DNA of 64,000 bases, from NCBI GenBank assembly GCA_011317545.1, contig WUJK01000012.1, positions 213,501 through 277,500 on the forward strand. Direction: 5' to 3'. The notes below the pieces were generated by a model. The model ran no database searches. It was not told the origin of the DNA and saw only the letters and a list, made by a program, of their open reading frames with translations. Both the position numbers and the translations under genes were made by a program. The DNA comes from Coniella vitis (lineage: Eukaryota; Ascomycota; Sordariomycetes; Diaporthales; Schizoparmaceae). Shown one piece after another: positions 1 to 9,900 of the stretch; position 1 is the stretch's first letter, and each line of letters begins with the position of its first letter.

Positions 1-969
1 CTCTCTTGTCCCTCGTTGCGCCGCCCAGCCCTCATGATTCACGGTGGCGGCCATGTCATGCTGTCACGCCGCGACATTCGACCCGCCCAGACGGACATGC
101 TCCTAAATGCTGGGTTTCTCCCCGTCAGCATTGATTATCGCCTTTGCCCAGAGATCACGCTACCCGAGGGCCCCATGAAAGATGCCCGTGACGCCCTCGT
201 CTGGGCGCGAAACGTCCTGCCAAGATTGCCACTCCAACGTCCTGACATCCGGGCCGACGGTGACCGTGTGGTGGCCGTGGGCTGGTCCACAGGCGGCCAT
301 CTGGCGCTCACACTGGGATTCACCGCTACAACGGCTGGGGTCGCACCACCCAATGCCACCCTAGTGTTCTACTGTCCCTCGGACTACGAGGACTCCTTCT
401 GGACACAGCCAAACCAGCCATTCGGACAGCCCAAGGGAGACAAGCTGCGCTACAACCTGCTTGAGGCTGTACAGAAGCGCCCTATTGTCGCCTACACGCC
501 ACCTGCCGAGCGGCGTGCTCTAGGAGGCTGGATGAGCACGGCAGATCCTCGGTCGCGTATCGCGCTGCACATGAATTGGACAGGCCGATATCTGAGGGTC
601 TTGCTCAACGGGCTGACGCCAGCGGGCCAGGGGCGTGTGAGGAACTCAACCGCGAATGACGACCCGACAGACCTGCTCCCGGACCCGGGTCAAGAACAAA
701 TCCAAAGCATCAGTCCTCTGGCACAAATCCAGCAGGGAAAATATCGTGTGCCGACTTTCATCATTCACGGGACAAAGGACGACCTCATTCCTTGGCAGCA
801 AGCGGTCCGAACGTACGATGCCCTGGCAGCGCATGGCATACCTGCCGAGATACGGATCCTCGAGGGTGCTGTACACTTATTCGACATGTACAAGTCGTAT
901 AACAGAGATGGGAACGCGCAAAAGGCAATTCAAGATGGTTATAACATGCTCGCTCATTACGTAACATGA
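1..969 (+). CDS. alpha/beta hydrolase (HSL-type esterase), 5' end outside window
   Basis: Serine hydrolase of the alpha/beta-hydrolase-3 (hormone-sensitive-lipase) type. The frame is open from base 1 and has no convincing ATG, so the N-terminus lies left of the window. Counting from the TTG at 16, the oxyanion motif HGGG is at residues 9-12, the nucleophile Ser91 is in GWSTGG, and the acid and base are near Asp255/256 (KDDLIPW) and His287 (AVHLFD). All catalytic elements are present. The stop is TGA at 967-969. It is convergent with the P450 gene to its right and lies at the edge of a PKS cluster, so an esterase or product-release role on a polyketide is plausible but inferred. It could also be an unrelated housekeeping esterase. 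Confidence 0.8.
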   Translation, partial: LSCPSLRRPALMIHGGGHVMLSRRDIRPAQTDMLLNAGFLPVSIDYRLCPEITLPEGPMKDARDALVWARNVLPRLPLQRPDIRADGDRVVAVGWSTGGHLALTLGFTATTAGVAPPNATLVFYCPSDYEDSFWTQPNQPFGQPKGDKLRYNLLEAVQKRPIVAYTPPAERRALGGWMSTADPRSRIALHMNWTGRYLRVLLNGLTPAGQGRVRNSTANDDPTDLLPDPGQEQIQSISPLAQIQQGKYRVPTFIIHGTKDDLIPWQQAVRTYDALAAHGIPAEIRILEGAVHLFDMYKSYNRDGNAQKAIQDGYNMLAHYVT

Positions 970-1762
970 TTTGGGTTGGGTAGTATCATGTATTTCTTTG
1001 CTTTTCGGCGTGTAAATCAGGCGTTTTTTATTTTTCTCTGTCATGATCTTCCTTTGTGTCATTTTTAAAAAAAACCATATTTTTTGCAAGCTCACCGCGA
1101 CAGTCTAATAACATAGAAGACATAGTTATACTACGTATGCTTGATTGTTCCCAAGTGTGATTTCTGCCTATACATGTAGGCAGTTGTGATGCTGGACAGG
1201 AGCCCGTAAACAACAGCAAAATCTCTCTATGGGAGAGACTGTGTCATGGTAATCCTAGGCGGGATTTCCAAGGCGTCTGAAACTTCGTCATGCTTGAGAC
1301 ACCAGCAGAGTCCGCCAGAAGACGCCGTCAAGGAAGATGACAGCCTTTCTTTTTCCACTACGGCCTTTCTCACTGAGTATGTATTGTTGCTGCTTAAAAG
1401 TTTACAAAGTCTCTTCCCGCGGTGTTCGGGTTCATCTACCGAAAACTTACATATCATTGATCCTGCCATCTCGGATAGAGCGCTATGGATCAGGAGCAAC
1501 TCAAGTTGAACGTTCCGACCGCATGATCACTATAATCAGGAATTATGTAATGTTTAGTTTCGGGTTATTCGTGAAATATGCAGTCATCGCTCAGGCTTGC
1601 AATTCTCATTGTGAATATGGAGCCAACAAATAATCGCTCTGCTGTAGTCAAGAACACGAACTACCCAAAATGGTCTATGCCGGCTACAAGTTGCAGATTG
1701 ATGATGGAGAAGAAGATAGCATCCAACTACTTATTCTGTAAGCTAATACCAATCAGCAACAA
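970..1762. other. intergenic spacer, convergent 3' ends
   Basis: Shared 3' region of the hydrolase (plus strand) and the first P450 (minus strand). It is moderately AT-rich, with a T-rich run near 1024-1035 that may belong to the hydrolase 3' UTR. No coding potential with recognisable homology was seen on either strand. Confidence 0.5.
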
Positions 1763-3334
1763 CTACCAAGCAATCTCCAGCTCGTGGCCTTTAATTTCCG
1801 CATTGAACCACTCGATAATCTCAATTTTATCTTTGCACGTCCTGGCACCGTCAAGTACACCACTCTGTACAACGTCTCGGACAACCACATAAAGCTGATG
1901 ATTGGCTAGGTTACGGCCCAAACAGGCACGTGAGCCTATACCAAACGCAAATGAATCCCGATCACGCACACGGCGCGCCTGGATAGCAGCTGGGGTATCA
2001 TTCTTGTTGGGCAACCAGCGCTCCGGTCGAAATGCATAGGGTTCCGGGTAAATCTTTGGATTATGATGGAAGACATATGCAGCCGCGCCGACTTTCGTAC
2101 CCGGCGGAAGAGTGTACTGTGCGATGGCGAGGCCAGGCGTGGCAGATTGCGGCACAATGCGAGTCAACCGCGTCGGGTTCGCCATGCCGAGACGCAAGCC
2201 CTCACGGATCACTGCGCGCAAGTAGGGGATGCTCTGCGGGTCGGCGTGCGGTCCTGCGGCGGCTATTTCTTTGTGTAGTTGGGCGCGTACATCGGGCTGA
2301 CGGACGAGGTGGAACAAAATAGTCGCGAGCATGACTGCCGTAGAGTCGGCGCCAGCAAAGACGATACCTTTGCACTGGACGAGCGTCTCCGCACGTGAAA
2401 CCCCAGCCTGCTCGAGCCGCGCTTGGTATGTTTCGCCGTTTCCGTGCCCGTTGACTTGACTCTCGGGGCGATCGACCACACCATCAAGGAAGTCAGACAC
2501 GGTGCGAAGTGAGGCGTTGACCTCGTCGTCTGAGAGCACGCGTCCCACCAGAGAAGAGAAAATGAGGGAAAAAAGCCAGTTAGGCAGGAGGGAAAAGCGG
2601 CTGAATGCCACAATAGCGAGCACAAAGGGCGTTGCCGAGAGCTTATTGGCGTATTTGCGCTGCTTGACTCTTGAGTTGTCGCCGGTGATATTGGGCTGAC
2701 GAGGTTGTTCGTCAAGTCCACCGTACACTCTGTGGAATAAGTAGGCAGTCAGGATATCAATAGACAGGCGCGAAGACAAGTCTAAAATGTCCACTTTGGC
2801 ATTGGGTCGGGCTTTCTCCTCCTTCAGTCTGGCCAGGAACTTGTCCACCAATGGCGCCATCACGCCATCGCGCTCATAGGCGGCCTGGATCCTCGCTGGA
2901 GCAAAGAGGGGCAGGACTGCCTTGGCGCGACGGTCACGAAATTCCTGGTCAACAGCAGAGAAGATTGTATCGTGCCCCTCGATGCGGAAATTGCTATACC
3001 GAGAATCCTTCGGCAGGCCGCCTCCAGCTATGTAGACTTGCTGCAAAGCATCTCCATCTGAGATTGAGACAGAATCTGGTGAAATGCGCAGGACAGTGGT
3101 TCCATATCTCTGGTGGTAGTAGAGGACGAAGCGACCCTCGACGCCTAGGTAACAGATCGCGTACAGGAATAACGGGGAAATTGCTGCAAACCATGGGCCT
3201 GGAACGTGCGCAAGAGGGTGAAGGTAGAGGCGATAGAAAGCTACCGATGCAAGCAGCAGTCCAGAAATGACAGGAATATGGGCAAAGCTCAATAATGAGA
3301 GTAGAGACACGAGCTGATCCTGGAGAAAGCCCAT
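1763..3334 (-). CDS. cytochrome P450 monooxygenase, cluster enzyme
   Basis: Single-exon P450 of 523 residues, full length for a fungal microsomal P450. An N-terminal hydrophobic anchor (about residues 8-35) is followed by the proline-rich HVPGPW hinge. The I-helix motif AGADST, the K-helix EGLR (ExxR), the PERF-type FRPERW, and the heme loop FAFGIGSRACLG with the ligand Cys near residue 469 are all intact. It should be ER-anchored and oxidise a carbon of the polyketide using NADPH-P450 reductase. It lies between the hydrolase and the acyltransferase and is transcribed like the acyltransferase and PKS, which supports cluster membership. The substrate cannot be read from the sequence. Confidence 0.92.
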   Translation of the reverse strand: MGFLQDQLVSLLSLLSFAHIPVISGLLLASVAFYRLYLHPLAHVPGPWFAAISPLFLYAICYLGVEGRFVLYYHQRYGTTVLRISPDSVSISDGDALQQVYIAGGGLPKDSRYSNFRIEGHDTIFSAVDQEFRDRRAKAVLPLFAPARIQAAYERDGVMAPLVDKFLARLKEEKARPNAKVDILDLSSRLSIDILTAYLFHRVYGGLDEQPRQPNITGDNSRVKQRKYANKLSATPFVLAIVAFSRFSLLPNWLFSLIFSSLVGRVLSDDEVNASLRTVSDFLDGVVDRPESQVNGHGNGETYQARLEQAGVSRAETLVQCKGIVFAGADSTAVMLATILFHLVRQPDVRAQLHKEIAAAGPHADPQSIPYLRAVIREGLRLGMANPTRLTRIVPQSATPGLAIAQYTLPPGTKVGAAAYVFHHNPKIYPEPYAFRPERWLPNKNDTPAAIQARRVRDRDSFAFGIGSRACLGRNLANHQLYVVVRDVVQSGVLDGARTCKDKIEIIEWFNAEIKGHELEIAW

Positions 3335-4388
3335 GGTGAGGATAAGTTGTCAACCTGCTGTAGTCGTGATGCAGAAAAGCATTGTTGTAAGCTGTGAAGC
3401 TCTCATGTCAATAAGGGAAATCAAGTATCTTGGTATGGAAACAAGCTGTGACTGCAGCGCGGAACCGATTCACACCAAGCGGGAAACGTTGATGACCGGG
3501 TAAGCGAAGAGAGAATACCTGTATAGTTCGGACCTTGCGTAGAGTTGCTGGGTGCATTGTGTCCTTGGGCTCGACTGTCGACGGTTTTACTCGGGTCCGC
3601 ACCGTTGATTTGCAGATGGCGGATGGCATGGCATACCTACTAGTGGCTATATGAAGCTGCTTATATTGATTTTGGGTACTTGGTCGGCAGCAATACATAT
3701 TTTCAGCCCATTCAAGGTGTGACATGCATTTCTATGGCAGGCACGGTCATGTCATCAAATTTTGCGACGGCGAAGGCTAGGCGCAGTCTTCCTTATCTCT
3801 GGACTTGGGCAAAAGCACCACAAAGAGCAGGATCAGCCTGGTGCTACAACAGCACCGCTACGAGTGACAGCTCCAACATCGAACACTGGTATCTGAAGCG
3901 CATTACTACTCGACGCGGACTAGCAAGTCCTGGGAAAAGGCATTTGGACTCGAAAAGAAGGATGCTGGGCCGAGTCAAAAGTCTTTCTTTGTCAAGGGTC
4001 AGAGAGGGGATAGAGAAAGAGCGAGAGCGGCAATGCTTCCGTAAACAATATGATAGCTCGTGCGAGGAAAGTAGACGTGAAATTGGTCTGTTTGTATTAC
4101 GTAGCATACCGTATAACATTGAGTGGTGATGAATTCGAGATTGACAAGACCAGTTGACGTTCAATTCCAAGGTTGAGCCCGGATTTCAGCCGACGCGCTG
4201 ATTACGTGAAGCCGTACCCTAACCCTGCCCTCGTATCCACACATGAGCACTGCAGGGCAGTCCTAACAAACACTACCTGGCCACAGCATCACAACAGCTC
4301 TCTTCCCTAAAGAATATTCCTTTCCTTAGCTCGGTCCGCCAGCCCGCACGCTTCCCTTGCACACCGCACCATCTACACGCTGGACTCC
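3335..4388. other. intergenic region, P450 promoter
   Basis: About 1 kb upstream of the P450 start and downstream of the acyltransferase stop. It contains a short telomere-like CCCTAACCCT stretch near 4217. Open frames here (for example on both strands around 3680-4170) show no recognisable domain and were not called. Confidence 0.45.
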
Positions 4389-5972
4389 CTATTCTCGGTC
4401 AGCTCTGCACAGACACATGGCGTAGCGTGTAAACTCCTTGTCCGCCATGAGCGCGTCCAGCTCTTCATCGTACAGCCCGACCAGCACCTCAACGCCAGCG
4501 TTCTTGTTGCGCGGCAGCACAAGACAAGTCCGCGTGAAGCTGTTTGACGCATCCATTAGCAGCCGCATCGACTCAACGCATCCCTTGTTGCCAATTAGCG
4601 GGCCATCGCCAAAGCACACGGCGTCGAGGGGGATGTGCATCAGCGACGACACCTGCATGTTGTTACTGTCAATCGACGGCATGCGGCGGCGTTTCAGCCG
4701 AATCAGCTCGTCATAGCTCGCCAGATTGTCCAGGAGGTGATACAGATTCAACAGGTTCTCCTGGTCGCCGTGCCCTGCATTCTGGCGCAGCAGTCCCGTC
4801 ACCTTGGCCAGCGAGCTGTCGGGCTCAATCAGCGTGCTCATGGCCATCTCGGAAAAGATGTTGAACGTGATGTTGCCAAGGTAAGTTGGCGGTAAAGCTG
4901 AAGAGTACGTTGCTCGTCCGTCATAGATGAGGTTCAGCTTCGTGCGCGCATCTTGGGCCTCATCTTCAGGGGCGCTGTAGCCACGCGCTCGCCTCGTTGC
5001 CACGCGCGCGCGCATGAAGCACCGCCAGATGAGGGCGCAAACGGCATCATTCGTGGTCACCACTCCCGATCCCTCGGGGTCTTGTGCAATTTCCTCGCAC
5101 AAGGCTGTCAGCCTCGCTGTAGGGAGGTAGAAGATGGCCGTGTTGAGTTTGCGCCCGCCCGGCAGCCGACTTGCCGCGACTGTGCCATTGGGCCGCCCGC
5201 CGTTCGTCTCGGGGGCCCAAACGGAGCCGCTATCAGCCGCTGCTGGCAACGCCTTGCCCCCCTCCTGCCGCACCCGCATGTCCTTTGGATCGAGCCCGAC
5301 GAGTCGCCAAGTTTCTGGGTCAATGGCACTCAGCGATCGCTCGGGGGCTTCTTGTTCCCAGATTTTGCCCAAAAGGCCAAAGTCATCGCTCCCCGGGGCA
5401 AAGAGAGGCGGAGGCGGCGTGCCCAACTGCACGGAGGCGAATTCTTCGGCCCACTTGATGATGAGGTGGTAGAACCCGACCGAGTCGCTGGCAGAGTGGT
5501 GCAATGCGCTCACGAGCAGACAGCCTCCGTCGAGGAAATTTGCCTGACCCGTAAAGACAGGCCAAGAACCATCCTTGGGGTCTGCAAAGAACCCTGTAGG
5601 CGGCATGATCTCGTCATCGGGGAACGCGTCTGGTGGGAACCCCAGTTCCCGCAGCGAGTCATAGTCGAGGTCTGAGTCTAGCTCCTTGTACAAGAACTGG
5701 GGAGGACGGGGCAGGTCGGAAGGCGGCTCGCGGTAGCGAAGCTCAAGCTGGCCAGGCCGCCAGCCAGGCGTTGAAGGATCTTGGATGTGAACATCTCCAT
5801 CGAGCCAGTGGACCTGCAAGAAAAGGCGCCGGAGGCTCTCATGCAGGCATTCAAACACCTCCTTAGGAGCCACACCTTCCTTGAGCGGCAGATAAACACA
5901 AGCATAGTAGTAGGCGCGCGGGACGCAATGGTCGAAAGGGTTGAGCGTTATGCGAATTTCTGGACTGGCCAT
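4389..5972 (-). CDS. BAHD / trichothecene 3-O-acetyltransferase-like acyltransferase
   Basis: Single-exon CoA-dependent acyltransferase of 527 residues. The open frame extends 65 codons further upstream, but the ATG at 5970-5972 (MASPEIRITL...) gives the N-terminus expected for the family, and the extra stretch is low quality. The catalytic HxxxD is seen as HHSASD in the N-terminal half (SALHHSASDSVGFYH). The canonical DFGWG near the C-terminus is replaced by a CFGDGP-like segment, which is common in fungal members. The likely role is O-acylation of a cluster hydroxyl, or trans-esterification releasing the chain from the thioesterase-less PKS next door. The substrate is inferred from context only. 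Confidence 0.85.
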   Translation of the reverse strand: MASPEIRITLNPFDHCVPRAYYYACVYLPLKEGVAPKEVFECLHESLRRLFLQVHWLDGDVHIQDPSTPGWRPGQLELRYREPPSDLPRPPQFLYKELDSDLDYDSLRELGFPPDAFPDDEIMPPTGFFADPKDGSWPVFTGQANFLDGGCLLVSALHHSASDSVGFYHLIIKWAEEFASVQLGTPPPPLFAPGSDDFGLLGKIWEQEAPERSLSAIDPETWRLVGLDPKDMRVRQEGGKALPAAADSGSVWAPETNGGRPNGTVAASRLPGGRKLNTAIFYLPTARLTALCEEIAQDPEGSGVVTTNDAVCALIWRCFMRARVATRRARGYSAPEDEAQDARTKLNLIYDGRATYSSALPPTYLGNITFNIFSEMAMSTLIEPDSSLAKVTGLLRQNAGHGDQENLLNLYHLLDNLASYDELIRLKRRRMPSIDSNNMQVSSLMHIPLDAVCFGDGPLIGNKGCVESMRLLMDASNSFTRTCLVLPRNKNAGVEVLVGLYDEELDALMADKEFTRYAMCLCRADRE

Positions 5973-6991
5973 TGTGACTGATAATGATTGATTGCGGGTA
6001 TTGGCCTGTTGTTCTGCTGCAATTGATTGCGATTCACTTGCATTCACAAAAGTAACAGAAAGATGCCAAGGGGACAGACAAACTCTTGCTTCAGCTGTTG
6101 GCTGCTGGTACGTTTTGTGGTCGATATTGTGACACCATTTGGTGGCTTGCGGCGCTTTATGCTTCATACTCGGGGTTCTGGATGGGTTGCAACGTATTTA
6201 CTTGGGTTATGACATGGTAAGTTCCTGGCCGTTTAGGCCGACAGGTCGGATTTCCCCCTTTCAACTTGGTGCGCGATCTTGCGACTCCCAGGAGACATTC
6301 TGACCTGGGCTTCCTGCATCTCGGCCTCCCGAACACGCAAGTCAACATAGAACCTGGCATTTCTGTTTAGATGGTGTATTTGCAGCCAGCATTGGTTACG
6401 GTCTCAAATCAAATGAACCAAGGTTGTTCACGGCCGCTCAGCTTGAGAATGATTCCCTGCGCTGACTATTTATCTTGTTCGTGCCCAGCAAGGGTTACAA
6501 AGGCGAATTCCAAGATTGGATATCAAGGCCGCCAAGATCCTCATACCATCAATAGCATTCTACTAGGTTATGGGCAGAGTAGATATCAATTACAGTTTAA
6601 GTGTTTGATAGTGCATGTGCCGTCATTTCTTCTGATATAAAATTAAAAAGTAAATAGTAACCATACTCATTTGTATCCATAGCTCTGAACCTGGGTTTTG
6701 ACTTGGTCATCCGATAGTCGTGATCCCTGGTAACCGTTGATGCGCGGCATGATAATAACCCCAACCCTCGGCTTCGGCGCTTTCATCCTCCGCGCCGTAT
6801 CCGACCCTCGGCCTTGGACTGTAACACGATACCTTCGAAACATTCTATACAACAACAAACGCGACTCTACAAACCGTAAAACGCCGCGAAACCCAGTACT
6901 TGAGCTCTATAGCTCTATAGCTCCAGAATAGGCGCTCCGTTGTGCGGCCAAAAGTAAAATCAAATCTTGATCCCCCCGGAGCTCTTCAGCA
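5973..6991. other. intergenic region, acyltransferase promoter and PKS 3' region
   Basis: About 1 kb between the acyltransferase start and the PKS stop, both on the minus strand. The middle part (6480-6720) is AT-rich. A direct repeat AGCTCTATAGCTCTATAGCTCC lies near 6903-6923. No supported gene. Confidence 0.45.
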
Positions 6992-9900
6992 TCATACCAC
7001 CAAGGTGCTCCGCTCGACGACCAGCTTGGAAAACTCGCGCATCGTGGGCGTCTGCAGAATCTCAAAGACTGTCACCTTGGCTTGGACTACGCCGCTCAGC
7101 CAGTTGCGCAGCTCCACGGCCACCAACGAGTCGACGCCTACTGCACTAAGGCTCGAGCCCACCTCGATCTCGGCTGCCACCAGGTTGAAGAGTCCTGCGA
7201 CCTTGCGAGTCAGTGCTGCCAGCACCAGTGCAACTGCCTCGTCTCCAGACGACAGGGCGCTGAGCTCCAGCTTGAGCACCTCGTCGGGACTGCTGTTCTT
7301 GCCTCCTGCCGCGCCGCCGCCCGATGACTGCGTGTTGCCCAGCCACATGGTCCAGAACCGGCGGTCTCTCTTCGGGTTGGAGCCTGGAAACATGCGGTCC
7401 CAACCGACAATGCCCGTAATGACCTGCGCCTTGTCGGGGTCCTCGGCCCGCAACGGCGCCATGACTGCGGCCTCAATGAGACGCAGCACGCGTCCAATCG
7501 GGACCGATGGCGAGCCCAGCATACGCTCCAGCCGACCGCGCATGAATGTGTCGCTCGACTCGGTGATGACGCCGACGTCGCCCACCGCAGGCAGGTCAAT
7601 GGCCACGGCGGGCAGCCCCAGAGCTGCGCGGTGCCGAGCCAGCGCGTCCTGGAACGTGTTGCCGGCCGAGTAGTTGGCCTGCGATGCGAGTCCTGTGATG
7701 CCCGAAGCAGACGACAGCATGACAAAGAAGCGCAGGTCTTGCGGCAGGAGACGGTGCAGATTGAGAGTCCCGGCTACCTTGGGGTGCACGCTTGCTCGCC
7801 ACTGCTCAAATGTCATTTGCTGGAGGATAGAGTCGTGCAACGCCACGGCTGCTTGCACCACGCCACGAATGGGTGGTAGCGAGCCTTCGGTGTCCTTCAA
7901 GAGCGCAGCAAACTGGTCCTCCTGAGAAACGTCGCAGTTGCGCACAACCACATTGCACCCACGGGCCTTGCCGCGAGCAATGAGTTCTTGAGCGCGCGGG
8001 TGCGACTCGGCACGTCGTGATACCAGCAGGATATGGTGGGCGCCACGGGCTATCATCCAGTCAGCCAGGGCTACACCAATACCACCCAGGCCTCCCACGA
8101 TCAAGTACGTGGCATTCTGGTCGTCCAGCTGCGCCACGCTGGCAGTCCGTGTCAAGACGCGGATGCGCGTGTCTGGCTCGGGCACCACAACCAGCTTGCC
8201 CACGTGCGCTCCTCGCTGCATGCGACGCAGCGCTGTCTCCATCTCAGCAATGGGGTAGGTGACAATCGGCTGGACGGCGTGGATGGCACCCTCACTCCAC
8301 AGTTTCATGATGCCTTGCCAAGCCCGCTGGACAGCCTTCACGTTATACATGCACCACTGAATCAAATCAAAGCCCACAATCAGGGCGTTGCGCGTCAGAG
8401 GCGTCAGGTCCAAACGGCGCGCAGCCTCCATGTCTGCCTTGCCAATCTCGACAAAGCGGCCAAACCGCGCCATGCAATCCCACGTTGCACTCAGCAGGGG
8501 GCCCGAGAGCGAGTTGACGACAACATCCACACCAGCACCGCCGGTACGGGCTTGGATGGCTGCTGCGAACGAGGCATCACGACTCGACAGGATGTGGTCG
8601 GCGTCCAGGCCATACTGCTCCATCAGAAGCTTGCGCTTCACCTCACTACTGCACGTTGTGAAAACTTCAGCGCCTGCGTGCTGAGCCAGCATGATCGCCG
8701 ACTGGCCAACGCCACCGCTCCCTGCGTGGATGAGCACACGCTCGCCGGGCTGCAGGTGCGCCACGTCAAACAAGCACAGATACGATGTCAAAAAGATGCA
8801 AGGTATCGAGGCTGCTTGCTCCCAGGTCATATCGTGTGGCATCTTGGCCACAGCTTTCCAGTGTGCGCGAGGGTGTGTCGCAAACCGTCCATCCCATGCG
8901 GCGGTCACTCGGTCTCCAACTTTGAGACCACCGGCCTCGGCTTCGGGGCTGAGCCGCGTAATGATACCAGCTGCATCGTGCATGTAGCGATTCTCGTCAA
9001 TCTGGCCCAAAGCAACCAGCACATCGCGAAAGTTGAGTCCCATGGCCTTAGTTTCGACCTCGACGTAGTCTGCTGGGAGTGTGGGCTCGGTCTTGGCTTT
9101 GGGATCGTCGGCAAAGTACAGGTTACTCAGCGTGCCTCTTGTCTGGACTGTCTCCCACACAAGCGGCCTCCCAGGCTGCCACAGGGCTTGCTCGATCGGC
9201 TCTGGGTCGACTGGTCTCTCGCTGGACGCACGGTCTTCGGCTGCGCTGGGATACACCCGTAGCACGCGCAGTATGTCGTCTTGAACCGCATACTCCCACT
9301 CGATTTGTGCGGGCTCGGTGCGCGCGTCAAAACTATGTTTCAGGACCCGAACAATGTATGGGACTGTGGCAGGTGACCAGGGTTCAGTACCGGCTTCGAA
9401 GTCGAGCGAGACGTAGCGCTTGGTCGTGTCCTCTGATCTAGCTACGCGCAGGAAACCTGTTGCCTGGGCGTAGATGGGCTTATCAGCCGTGATGGTGCTG
9501 CTACGACTGAGCCAGAGGATCCCGTTGCCTTGCACGACCAGCGACTTGAGCTGTTCAAACTCTGCTTCGTCCATTGTGTCGAGGAACGGCGCTGTCATTT
9601 CGGGAGTAAACACGTATGTCACGTCTGGCTTGGCCTGCAACTCGCTGAGGCTCTCGATCGTCAACGTAGCTCCCGACAGCTGGTGGACAGCAGATTGAAG
9701 CCTCTCCAGCCACTCCGAGGCTGGCTTTTCATTGCTCCTATACACGATAGAGACGGTGGATGGGTATGCGGGTGGCAGATCGTCGATGGCTGATGAGAAC
9801 AGGACACTGCTGGCCTGGTAGCGTGCATCTTCACAGTCCTTGATCTCTGTCTCGACTCCTGTGTAGCCTGCGGCTTTCAGGAGCTCATTCCACGCTTCGC

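Noticed and set aside
8033..9262. 409-codon open frame antisense to the PKS
   Set aside because: Lies wholly within the ER/KR coding region of the PKS and lacks any domain.
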